Shown in pieces: positions 46,998 to 57,502 of a stretch of DNA of 64,000 bases. How positions within the stretch are numbered: the stretch's first letter is position 1; each line of letters opens with the position of its first letter. The DNA comes from Silene latifolia. Its lineage: Eukaryota; Streptophyta; Magnoliopsida; Caryophyllales; Caryophyllaceae. Below the pieces are notes generated by a model, which saw nothing but the letters and a program-made list of their open reading frames with translations, made no database searches and had not been told where the DNA came from. Made by a program: the position numbers and the translations under genes. The DNA lies in assembly GCF_048544455.1 (NCBI RefSeq), contig NC_133538.1, forward strand, positions 146,437,922 to 146,501,921, given 5' to 3'.

Positions 46998-48021
46998 ATG
47001 GCAACACCAACCTCTATTGCAACGCCTCTCCCTAGTTCATCATGGCTCCGATCCTTCATGGATCGATGTAAACTTGAAAAGAATGGGTCAGATTTCTCCG
47101 ATTGGGATGCCCAACTCAAACTAGCCGCCCAAGGTGACGACAAGCTTCGTTACCTTACCGAGGCATCTCCACCCGAACCTACTACTAGGTCGACCGCCGC
47201 CACTAGGGAAGCATATGATGCTTACCAAAAGGAGTCCGCCGCAATGAAAAATGTCTTGATATTTGTGATGGAGGCGGACCTCCAAAGGAGAGCCTTTAAA
47301 ATGGACAATGCTAATGAGATTTACTCCAAGCTTGTGACAATGTTTTCACAAACTCCGCGGATCGTCCAATATGAGGCGGCCGCGGCATTCTTTGATCTCG
47401 ACACCAAAGAGGGCCAAAAGGTTAGCCCTCATGTGCTTAAACTCATGGAGCTTGTCGAGACCTTGAAAATTCAAAAGGTTGAAATCCCCAAAGAACTCAT
47501 TGTAGATAGGATTCTACACTCCTTGTCCAAAGTCAAAGCGTATGTTTAATTCCGGGTGAATTTTAACATGCAAGACAAGGATGTGTCTCTTGAAGAATTG
47601 CACAAGTTACTTGTGCAAGCCGAGAGGGACATGGGGTTAAATGTGAATCCTCCAAAAGATGTGCTTAACATAAGCACTAAGAGTAAGGGGAATTTCAAGA
47701 AGAATGGGAGGAAGGGTAAGAAGCAAACTCCCACATTCACCAAAGCTAAGACTTGTGAAGCTAGCACTTCAAAAATCAAGAAGGGTCCTCATGATAAATG
47801 CCATTATTGTAATGGTATGGGACATTGGAAAAGAAATTGTTCCAAATACCTTGGTGATATTAAGGCTGGAAAGATTACTCCAGTAGGTAAATGACTATCC
47901 TTCTTTTATGTTTCTAATTCAACTATGCTATTATGATGCAAAGTTGTGATAATGTATCTCCCTTTTTATTGTAAATAGGGCCTCCACCAAGCAAAGACAA
48001 GGGAAAGGAAAAGCAAGCATG
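46998..48021 (+). pseudogene. Copia Gag with one in-frame stop and a probable 92-base intron
   Basis: Particle protein of the Ty1/copia type. ATG 46998 opens a frame that covers the UBN2-type capsid (WDAQLKLAAQGDDKLRYL, YSKLVTMFSQTPRIVQYE, ILHSLSKVKAYV). It is stopped once by TAA at 47547, where relatives would have CAA, and continues to a CX2CX4HX4C knuckle CHYCNGMGHWKRNC. The literal end is TGA at 47892. A GT-AG intron at 47887-47978 would instead join VG to GPPPSKDKGKEKQA and end at TGA 48019-48021, adding a basic tail. Without the single stop the gene would be about 308 codons. Predicted site: virus-like particles in the cytoplasm. Confidence 0.85.
47887..47978 (+). other. Probable intron in copia gag
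   Basis: Donor GTAG|GTAAATG, T-rich body, acceptor TTGTAAATAG|GGCC. Removal keeps the frame and replaces a stop two codons downstream with a lysine-rich tail. Confidence 0.5.
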
Positions 48022-49988
48022 AGAAACCATCAAGAAGCTAGGGATAGCTTTCATGGTGCTTTGCTTTTCATTGTCTTATTTTAAATTATGTTTTGGATTT
48101 TAGAACCTTAAGTTTCCGTGTTCGACATGGAAAGGTATTTTGGATAATGGGTTGTATTTTGGATAATGGTGACTTGGTTTGCAACCCAAGTCACCCGTTT
48201 TATCATTTTATCCTTTTGTTCTAAAATTCATGTTAAAATGCTTGTTCTTAGAAATATATAACTTAAAGTGATCTAATAGACAAATATAATGACGGGTTTC
48301 ATTATATGTCCACATGCTTAAGGCTTGTGTATGATCATTTATAAAGCGATTTTGAGTCTATGAACTCTCTTAAAGGAATGTCAATCACCAAGTACACTTA
48401 CGAAATCTATAACTATTAGTCAATCTATGAGATACTTCTCCTTATACTTCAAATCATTATTTGTGTCTCATATGCTATCTTTGAATCTATAGTTTATTTA
48501 TTCTAAAGATAGAGTGGGAGAAAAATGAGGACACAACACACGAGACAAGATAAAAAGTAGATCTATTGTGTAAATGAAGATCTACGCAAGAAAGAATGAT
48601 TTGAATGAAGGTATATCTATTTACATAGTATACCAAATAGATGATATCTATGGTCTCAAGTAAGTTCTACATGACAAAAGAGACCAAGTGAAGTAATCGA
48701 AAGAACATATTCTTATGATAACTACACGAGGAGACCAAAAGAAAGTTTTGGAACAAAATGACTAATGTAAAGTCTTAACAAGTTTTTGACTAAGTTTATG
48801 ATAAGTTTTGACCAATAGTTTCAACCTTGAGATTTACTTAAGAGCCTAAATGAATCAATGTAACATCCTAGTAATAAGCGATATTTATCACTAGAACTTG
48901 TGAGAAGTGCTAGGCTAATCATCTTGTCAAATTGTTGCAAGATTCTGCAAAACATATACCTAGTGCATTGTGTGTGGATGGAGTACTTGATCAGTACAAG
49001 TTATATCATTCACCACAAATTCGTTCGTTATGTGATAATCGATAAGGAAGTTCTTTCAAGATAAAGAACTAAAACCGAGGTCGGGAACCTTGATGTGTAC
49101 TTGGTAAGATTCATGCTATGAGAGAGAACATGAATGTAAAGGAAAATGCGATTATAAGAAGTTTGAACACATGGACACATGGCATGTTAAACTTCTATTG
49201 CAATCAATAAGTGTTTACACTTACGATTTGCATCACAACGTTGTTATATGGTATTGACTACCCGAGTGTGATGTGGACATTTGTCGTTTGAGTTATTAAT
49301 AACTCACCTTGTACATTGTTATATCCAAACGGGTTGTGGAGACAATTGAACCCCGTTAAAGTGAACATGGATTAACATTGTATTTGCCCATAGTTACTTA
49401 CATGAGGTGACGTCTCGAAGTGACTAGAGTGTGATGCGATTGATGACAAGTTCAAGTGCCATAGAGTCATGTGAGATGACTGGTCGATCACATAGGCAGA
49501 CTGTTAGGAACATTTTGTCGGGCCTAATGACCGGTTATAGAGTTCTGGCAAATTTATATAGCCTGGTCGTGGCGATAGCTACTATAGTATTCGAATGAGT
49601 CGATTCTTTGGACTAAAGACTATTCGCCTAAGATGGCACAGTTTCAGATTAACTTTGGTTTGTGTTACTATGACCTTCGTAACTGGGGTCAAATGGGCAT
49701 ATTTTGGGTTATGATGGCTGTGGCTAGTCGAAGGGAATGAGTGCGATAGGAATTGTCCATCCCTAGTCAGGGTTATAACAATATCTCAGGGCCACTCGAG
49801 GAGTAATGAACTGGAAATGCGTGGCCATGCTCGGAAGGTATTTATGATAGATAAATCCGGTCAATCAGTTATTCTCCAAATCGAGGAAACCACTCTCGAT
49901 ATGATCACTTGCAAGTACGACCTGAAAGACACCTTGCATTGAGTGGGAGATAGTAATAGGACAAGAGAATTGGTGACGCACACTTGTC
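48022..49988 (+). other. Gene-free 3' tail of copia element
   Basis: No ORF. The section 49320-49745 matches the reversed 26505-26960 next to a copia polymerase remnant, showing that this tail belongs to a family that once had polymerase. Confidence 0.75.
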
Positions 49989-50005
49989 GAGGACAAGTGG
50001 GAGAT
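49989..50005 (+). other. Polypurine tract, copia element
   Basis: GAGGACAAGTGGGAGAT directly before the 3' LTR; AAGTGGGAGAT is the common plant copia form. Confidence 0.85.
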
Positions 50006-51285
50006 TGTTGGAATATGTGTCCTCCGACAATAATGCGATCACGACTGTTGATCATGATGATCACATGTTTAAGTCTCATTATAAAGAATACAATTGGGAA
50101 GTAATATTTTCTTGTCAATCGATCAACATATATCGGTAATGATTGGCTGACTAGAGTTTGACATTACTGTCGTGCGACGGTGGTGATCAGTTGATCCCCT
50201 AGGTCATACCTATAGGGCAACACTCTTAATTGGTCATTTAATTAATCGTATAACGTTACGAGTTAATTAAATTACTTGAAAATTGACGGACGATTTTGGA
50301 AGTAAAATTTTACGTATCACATTGAAATTGATTAAAATGAGATACGGTCTGAGTATTTGAATTGTATCATTACTCAGATGAAATTATTGTTTAAAGAAAC
50401 AATTAAAATTGAATGAATTATTATAAATACAATTTATTGTGATTTGTAAATTGGTAAAATATTTTGGTACAAGTAATTATGAATTACTAAGTCGATTTTT
50501 GTATATGACGTATTTTTATTAATACGTTGATTTTTAATATGTTAAAAATACATAACTAATTTATGTAACATATGACATGTGACATAAGACAAAATTGACA
50601 AAAATAAAATGGATTCCATTTTATGTATGTACCGAAATTAAGGGGAGGTTTTGGCTAAAATTGTGTTGTTTAAATTAGTGGAAAACATAATCATTCACTA
50701 ATAGCCTAGCCATGCAACCCTAGTTTGCATTGTGAAGGCAAACAAGAGCATGCATTGGGTCTCCTTTCTTCCCTCCTCTTCCCTTCAACCCGGTTTTACC
50801 AAAGAAAAGGCAAAGGGTTTTTGTCGTATATTTTTTTATATACACTACATGCATGAGTGTGCATTATTCATTCATTCTAACTTATCAAAAATTAAGATTT
50901 TAGAAAGAGAAAATACTTCCTCTCCTATTCTCTCCCAACCGGTTTTTGGGAGATTAAAAAGCAAATTGTTGTAGGTCATTTTTCTACAAGATTAATATTG
51001 TACTAGTATCTATAATATTAATTTTAATTAAGAGAAAGCTTTGGGTATAAATCCTTGGGAGAGATCCTACACTTGGGTCTTAGTTCATCCAAAAGGGAAA
51101 GGTCAAGAACAAGAGAGAAAGGTGATCTCTCTTGTGCCCATTAAACCGAAAATCACAATGTAAGAACAATGTTTCTTCCTTATTTTGTTTTAATGTTTGC
51201 ATGCATAAGATCAATCATTAATTTTATGACAAATTAAATTATAACATATATGAATAGGTAAGTATATAGATCTACTTTTCCTTCA
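50006..51285 (+). repeat. 3' LTR of gag-only copia element
   Basis: 1280 bases, about 98% identical by eye to 43448-44726. Confidence 0.93.
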
Positions 51286-51290
51286 TAGGC

Positions 51291-51652
51291 ATCCCTCCAA
51301 ATTGGCTTCTCTCAACTAATTGTATGAACGCGGATTTGGCAATGAAATTACCGGTTAAGTGAGGTGGTATTGGAGTACCATTTGGTAGGTTCTCCTCGGT
51401 TGGTACGGAATGAGATGAAAATTTATGCATTGTGGGTTGATTTTGTGGCTGGTTTTGAATTGGGTTCTCCTCTCCCTCTCTTGCAAAAGGGTTGGTAAAC
51501 ATAACACTATCCGATTAAATAACATCGATATCCACAAGTTCTCCAATACCCAAACTTGTTGAAGCCCCTCTAGCGGTTCTTCTAAAATTGGTCAAAGTTC
51601 TTTCAATTTCGGGATCAATAGGCAAAGGTCTACCTTGTGATACCCTTGACAT
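51291..51652 (-). pseudogene. Gag of B2, first fragment
   Basis: ATG at 51652 (MSRVSQGRPLPIDPEIERTL), one TAA near 51518, then MFTNPFAREGEENPIQNQ and FIQLVERSQFGGMP up to the TAGGC duplication. It continues in the fragment ending at 43447. It preserves the start codon that B1 lost. Confidence 0.85.
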
Positions 51653-51767
51653 GCAAAAATCAAACAACTAGAAAATAATTAAAACTACCTTGAGTAGTTT
51701 GACTTTCCTAAGGTTAAGAAAGACACAACTAAAATCAACAAAAGACAACAATTCAAATAAACATCGT

Positions 51768-51784
51768 CCCCGGCAACGACGCCA
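51768..51784 (-). other. Primer binding site, element B2
   Basis: Minus-strand TGGCGTCGTTGCCGGGG, one mismatch to the Athila-type site and identical to B3. Confidence 0.88.
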
Positions 51785-51788
51785 TTTT

Positions 51789-52254
51789 TGGTGCGGTTTG
51801 AAACTTTGTCGTCTAAGTCAACGAACCAAAACAATATTTATAACTTAAAAAACAACTCTTAGTAGAGTGATAAGTAAAGATGGGATTCCAAAGGACGGGG
51901 ATTGAATTAAGTTATTTGTTGTAGAAAGCTATGTCTTAGGGTGTCACAAATTGGGTTGAGATATGAGGTATCAAGCTACACTATTATAACAATGAAATGT
52001 AAAGAAATTAAAGCAAAAAAATCAAATAAAGTGGGGGTTTGTAAACAATAGATTAAAGACACTAGGGTGTCATGGGTTCATAGGGGATTCATGGTGGTGA
52101 TCATACCAACATATTTTCATAGTTGTAAGAAATTATTGTTGTAGTGGAATCGAGTTAGTTTATATCTTACGATTCATAGGAAGATTTGGGTCCCGGAGCC
52201 GAGTCGTATAGACTGTACAACACCTACAAGTCAACTTACTTTCTTCCTATTCAC
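51789..52254 (-). repeat. 5' LTR of B2, truncated
   Basis: Matches the last 450 or so bases of the B1 LTR (GTAGGTGTTGTA and GGCTCCGGGACCCAA blocks), then breaks at about 52254 into integrase sequence of C2. Confidence 0.8.
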
Positions 52255-52925
52255 ATCAGCATCACAAGCTGAAATAAATACTTTAGCATCTGCAAATAAA
52301 GTAGGCCAAAAAAAACCAGACTGAAGTACCTTCGCCACGGTTCGCTACGAATCGTGGTGACCGCCATTAAGGGAAGAATGACATCCCTCTAGGATTGCTT
52401 TGGTCTCCCACTGTGGAATACACCGTTTGTAAAGACCGTCACCACACTCCTTAAATAAATAAGGATCATCCCAGAAATAGCGCTTTATATCATGAAAGAA
52501 TTGCTTCTTCTGCTGATATGACGGGTTAGGTGGAAGCGCACCACCTACAACGTAATTAGCATAATCTGCATACCACGGATCAACACCTGTGTTAGTAGCA
52601 ACCTCAAAAAAAAAAAGAATCATCAGGAAAAGAATCATCAATAGGTAAAGGATCCTCTCCCTCCTGCTGCGGTAAAAGCGACAGGTGATCAACTACTACA
52701 TTCTCGACGCCTGTCCTGTCTTTGATTTGCAGATCAAATTCCTGGAAGAGGAGTATCCACCTTAACAATCATGGCATAGCTTCTTTCTTAGCAAGAAGAT
52801 GTCTCAGCGCTGCATGGTCAGTAAAAACAGTAACCTGTGAACCTATCAAATAAGATCGAAATTTCTCCAGCGCATAAACCAAAGGTAACAAATCATTCTC
52901 AGTAGTAGTGTACTTCACTTGAGCC
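52255..52925 (-). pseudogene. Ty3/gypsy RNase H and integrase zinc-finger fragment, element C2
   Basis: From 52925 downwards the minus strand encodes YTTTENDLLPLVYALEKFRSY and TVFTDHAALRHLLAKK, the RNase H connection of Athila-type polymerases. It continues with WILLFQEFDLQIKDRTGVEN and, in 52692-52345, PWYADYANYVVGGALPP and YFWDDPYLFKECGDGLYKRC. HSSLNGGHHDS then leads, after a stop, to FWPTLFADAKVFISACDA, the H2C2 zinc finger of integrase, cut before its last cysteine. Several stops break the frame. The integrase core is missing. Confidence 0.85.
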
Positions 52926-53308
52926 TTTTAATGCGTTGGTGTGTTGTGGTGGAAAGTAAGTTCTGTAGAAGGCTAATGCCAGAGAACTCCAATTAGTTAC
53001 ACAGCAGCCTCCCTATCCAGATCTTTCAAGCAATCCCGGGCGTCATCATTCAAAGAAAAAGGAAAGAGAATTTCCTTGACCCTATCTTGTGTCACCCCAT
53101 CAACTAAGGGAATGGCGGAGTAGTAATCAGTGAACAACTTTGTATGCTTGCCTGAATCCTCACCAGCTACTCCCTTAAAAAGATTCTTCTCAACCAACAA
53201 AATGTAGGATGGATGAATTCCAAAGGTACCAGCATCTGTAGTAGGAAGTAGGAAACCCTTGGTTAAAGAATCTACAGTATGTTCCGAGTGACTAGCGATG
53301 ATAGGCAT
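52926..53308 (-). pseudogene. Gag N-terminal fragment, element C2
   Basis: Open for 103 codons: ASHSEHTVDSLTKGFLLPTT, HPSYILLVEKNLFKGVAGED, VDGVTQDRVKEILFPFSLND. It matches the element A gag N-terminus in order and breaks off after the capsid start; RNase H follows with no protease or reverse transcriptase between. Confidence 0.8.
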
Positions 53309-53477
53309 TTTAGCAAATAAAATTGCGAGAACAGCAGATGTTTCAGTGCCCTCTTCTAGGACGGATCACCTGCAAAACAACTATAACACTAGAGAAAAGT
53401 ATGAGTAGAGTATCAAGGAATAAATTCCTTGAGACTAGAGACAAACTTAATATAAAGAAAACAAAATAACACCATCT

Positions 53478-53494
53478 CCCCGTCAACGACACCA
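53478..53494 (-). other. Primer binding site, element C2 (decayed)
   Basis: Minus-strand TGGTGTCGTTGACGGGG, three mismatches to the Athila-type site, in the right place next to the LTR. Confidence 0.7.
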
Positions 53495-54325
53495 AAATTT
53501 GACACGACTGTCGCAACCCTATCAAAAATTAAACCAACCGGTCTCTATGAAATGTAGTAGAGGCAGTCGGGTATCGAATCCACAGGGAGATGGGAATATT
53601 GTATGCTAAACTAAGTCTGCCTAAGTAACCGTTTCTTTGGGGGTTGATTGTTGATTCTAAACTACGTAGATGAAGAGAAGAGAAACAATAAAGGAACAAG
53701 CAGTAAATCTAAAGTAATTACCAGAAAGAGAGAAACAACTAGGACAGTCGGTTCACCATGGTTTTCTAGGGATCCAATCTAGGGTCAAAGGTCAGCACAA
53801 ACTCGGTCTGCAGGGTAATTAAAAGGTCCTTCCGGTCCGTTATTCCCCCTAAAATATTACTAACTTAGCTTCCGCCCTCATTAGAATGTCCTAATGTTCA
53901 CTACAGATCTCACCCATTCCAATCTTCCGATCTAGTTTAAGGCGTATCAAATCAACTAGCTAAATGCTTCGACTCAAGCAGCTAATTGCTATTAAATAAG
54001 GTGATTAACAACACTAACCTAATTCTAGCCAAGCCTAATCACCTAATCCTAATCTCCCTAATTACCATGGCTCCCCTTATGTCCTAGCATAAGGAAATTA
54101 GCTATAAATAATAAAAGTTGAGAAATCGATAACAACAAACGAGATGAATAACATGAACATGATAACAACTTACTAAAAGGGAACAAAGGATGAGGAAATA
54201 AAGTAAAGAGATAATAGGAACAAGAATAATTGCAATAATGAATAGAATGAAATTAAAGATCGAAAATACCGAATACAAAGGAATTCCAAGAAATAGAGTT
54301 TTTAGGTCTAGAGAGTAAAGAGCTA

Positions 54326-54326
<1 letters not shown>

Positions 54327-54414
<88 letters not shown>
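54327..54414. repeat. (GA)n microsatellite
   Basis: 88 bases of GA with one interruption near 54351, inside the C2 LTR. Any ORF across it is an artefact of the repeat. Confidence 0.97.
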
Positions 54415-54417
<3 letters not shown>

Positions 54418-54529
54418 TCCCCCATTCTATCTGCCATCGATTTATTTATTCTAAGATAAAACTAGAATATCCAAAAGGCAAAACTAAAAGATTGCGTAAA
54501 AATATTCTAATCGTCAAAACTACTCGATC

Positions 54530-54720
54530 GAGTAGAAACAAACAACTCGATCGAGTAAATTAAAGGTCAAACCTCTCGATCGACTTAATCAAGTACTCGA
54601 TCGAAAAACTCGTCATACGCCCTTGTCTATCGAGGATAGACATCTTCTCGATCGAGTGTCCTCTGCATCAAAGTGTGTTCTATTGACCAGTATTAGCATC
54701 CAGCTTAGTCGATCGAGAGA
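54530..54720. repeat. ACTCGATCGAGT palindrome array, LTR of C2
   Basis: Six or seven full or near copies of the C-group palindrome, the same position and motif as in C1. Confidence 0.86.
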
Positions 54721-56147
54721 ATGAAGTACTGTATCAGCACGGATGAACTCAAAATGCCTTCCGAAGCCACTTCACGCATCCCTAAGTGACAAATTCCAAG
54801 CTCCAATTTTTGTTCCTCCAAAATGCATGCAAACGGGACAGGTTCAGGCTCGATTTAGCTCCTCTTTGGTTCTTACCTGTAAATAGCACAAAACAAACCA
54901 AAGTAGACTATACGGGGGCATTTGTAGCTTGTTGCTACATAAATAACACATAAATGCGTGTAAATATAGGGTAAAAACCTTATAAAAAATGCACGCATCA
55001 TAGAGCCACCACTTAGAGGCACGAGCTCTTTGGCGATATAAGGGGCCTCCCCTATTTTCTTAAAAAGACGCGAGAAGCAGTAGCTCCTCATTCACATCGT
55101 CTTCTTCGACAAAACCAAACAAATCTCTCAAAAATTGCCATTGTTGATCTTGTTAGTTTCTTGGATTAGCGCCACTATGTAAATCCTCTTCATTCGACTT
55201 GATTTTGATTGCATTTATGCTGATTGAATTAGGGCGAAACAATAATTCATCTCAAATCGAATTTGGGCGTTTTTGTTTTGCCCGTTTTAGTTTGCATTTT
55301 GGTCCCCGTTCCTGCCCCCAATGTGCGAAAAACGCGAATAAGTCGCGAAACCATCTCATTTTGCAATGTTGTGCTTGTTTGATCAAGTCGTGGACCCTAC
55401 TAGGTTGTATTGTAGTTGGGGAAGACTGTTTGCGCTATGTGAAACCCTTGACATTGGTGAGGGATGAAAATTTTGTGTTTTGCCATTGTTAGATGGTTTT
55501 ATGCTGACGAAATAAGCACATGTTTGTGCTTAAACTGAGCCGTCTTGATTTAACATGTTCCCTAAGACAGTTTAAATCATATTAGGATGTGATCGGGTCA
55601 CGTTGCTTTGCCGTGGCCACTTTTTGAATTTTTGGCCTCTTTCGTGCTTAATTCGGCGTAATATTGCCTTTCTTGATCTTTGTGAAATGTCCGGCTAGGA
55701 CGGGTGTAAATTTTTATTTTTGTAGGCTTTGTGTTAGCCCGGGTGGTTTGATTGCTTCAATAGCATCTTGACTCGTATTTTGCTTGAAAAGAAGGGCGAG
55801 TCGGATTTTTTGTGGATTTTTGTGAGAGTTTTCTTTTGTGATTTTTTTTCGCTAGATAGGATTGGGCAGGTTTGCCCTTGTTGGTTTTGCTGTTGTGTAT
55901 TTGGAGGTAACTTTTGTTTCGTATTTTTGGCTTTTGCTTATTTCGTAACGTCGTGATGCTGAAATTTCGACTGACATTGTTTTTCTTTTGGTTTCAAATG
56001 AGTGTTCAAGGGTGACTAAGTTGGTGACTCAGGAGAGGAGAATCCGGGTGGAGGAGGATCTAGGAGGTTTGGTTGACTTGGCTACGCGTGAGGCTCGAGT
56101 GTAGGTCACTGAGGTCTGATCAGTGGCCTACGTCTGTAGTTTGAGGG

Positions 56148-56280
56148 GCGTCTGATGATTGGGGTTAGACATTGGTGCGATGCACAATGTTGTGGCCTTT
56201 AATCATCACTTCGTCTGATGATTGGGTTTCAACATTGGGGCGATGCGTAATGTGGTGGCCTCTGATCATCATGTCGTCCA
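56148..56280 (+). repeat. Tandem duplication, about 66-base unit
   Basis: Two units starting GTCTGATGATTGGG (56151 and 56213), each with CAACATTGGGGCGATG-like centres. Confidence 0.75.
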
Positions 56281-56465
56281 AAGTCTGCCATACACTTTTC
56301 CTCTTTTTGTCTTGGAGTAGGAAGGAGGGGTTATTGTCATGGTAACCTCCTCTGCTTCCGCTATTACTCCCTTTCTTTTGATGTTGCTCCCTTTATTATC
56401 CAGTTGGAGGGACGAGGAGTGTTTGGTTCGGTAGGTGGCGGGTAGCCCCGAGTTCATTATTTTAG

Positions 56466-56590
56466 GCCAGTGTTTGTATGAAAAGTATTTGTATCAGACC
56501 ATGTTTGTATGGCCAGTTGTGTCAAATGAGTGTCTGTATCAGACTCTGGTTGTATGGTCAGTCGTTTCTGTCAAATGTGTGTCGGTGTAT
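56466..56590 (+). repeat. Tandem duplication, about 60-base unit
   Basis: Two diverged units with GTATCAGAC, TTGTATGG, CAGT and GTCAAATG in the same order. Confidence 0.65.
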
Positions 56591-57502
56591 TTTGCGTGAG
56601 TCAAGTTTTGTATATATGGCCTTTCGTGTATTTTTGTTGTTGGCTTTTTTGTGTTGTGTTTCGGGGGAGTGCGGTCGACGGACGGCTTCCCACTTGCTTT
56701 GGTATTTATACCTGGAATGTTAGTGTAGAAAACATGCAACAGGTAGCACATACGCATTCATACACGCACATAAACACGTAAAAACATGCAAAATGCTATC
56801 GAAAGAACCGCGATGACTCGAAGTTAAAAATTGAAATTGCTCATTTTAAATTGGATTTAAAAAAATTCCGCGACAAAACGTCATGCTTGGATTTTTCAAA
56901 ACGGAATTATTTTGAAATTTTTGGGAAATTAATTTGTATTTGAATTAAATTAACTCCAAAAACTTCATCGAATTTGTAGAAATTTATTTGCAACTCGAAT
57001 TGAAGCTCAAACCGTCTTTTGAATTTCAAACGAGGGAAATCCGAGAAAGGATTTGAGAATGTGTTGATTTTTGAATTTTGCGAAATCGAGGCTCGAATTT
57101 GCAAGAGCGATTTGTGAGATTGAAATTTGCAAAATCAATTTTGCGAAAAATTTTGGTCATGGGAATGATCCATCATGAATCGGAGTGAGTAGCCCTTCCC
57201 CCCGTTTCCAAAAGAAAAGGAAACTCGTATGTTTAAATGTAATCCATAAAACCGTGCCGGATTTCGTAAAACGTTAATCCAAGGAAATGTGACTGTAAGA
57301 AAAAACAAAAATTCTTGGGCCAACCATAAAAGTCGCGAGCAATATGGCGAGGAAAAAGAGGTGTTAGAGGAAAACACAACTTGACTAGGGCAGGTCAAGG
57401 TGTGAATCCATAGAAGCAGCCTAAAGGGTCGCGAGCTTCTTTGCAATGCAAGGGGTTTCCCTTTTTTTCCTGAACAGAAGCGCTGATTGTTTCGTTTAAG
57501 TA

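Larger units (their letters stand above)
43448..51285 (+). mobile_element. Complete gag-only Ty1/copia element
   Basis: It is 7838 bases long, with two LTRs of about 1.28 kb that differ at only some 20-30 positions by eye, and the 5-base duplication TAGGC (43443-43447 and 51286-51290). A methionine-tRNA-type primer site follows the 5' LTR and a purine tract precedes the 3' LTR. The interior has a 2.2 kb leader, one gag gene and a 2 kb tail. Protease, integrase and reverse transcriptase are absent. It is inserted in gag of B2 and is probably the youngest large insertion in the window. Confidence 0.93.
39311..52254 (-). mobile_element. Athila-like element B2, heavily interrupted
   Basis: Same family as B1, minus strand: partial 5' LTR (51789-52254), primer site, and gag split into three parts by a copia element and a solo LTR. 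Protease and everything downstream are cut off by a DNA transposon at 39310. The two clean target duplications show gag was intact here when the insertions happened. Confidence 0.88.
52255..55000 (-). mobile_element. Athila-like element C2, internally deleted
   Basis: 5' LTR (53495-55000), decayed primer site, N-terminal gag fused to RNase H and the integrase zinc finger, then truncation at 52254. It is the only Athila-like copy here with polymerase sequence. Confidence 0.82.
53495..55000 (-). repeat. 5' LTR of C2
   Basis: Minus-strand start TGATGCGTGCAT at 55000. It is homologous to the C1 LTR and, in its inner part, to the A LTR. Confidence 0.82.
55010..57486 (+). other. Noncoding part of the Tat/Ogre-type remnant
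   Basis: No supported gene. A motif of the form CGAGCTCTTTGGCGATATAAGGGG at 55020-55045 returns, diverged, at about 57430-57458 (GCGAGCTTCTTTGCAATGCAAGG), perhaps a duplicated exon border or leader. Confidence 0.4.

Noticed and set aside
54102..54437. 111-codon ORF rich in Leu-Ser repeats
   Set aside because: It is the (GA)n microsatellite read on the minus strand.
56478..56781. Cysteine-rich overlapping ORFs
   Set aside because: They span the 60-base tandem duplication in different frames and look like nothing known.
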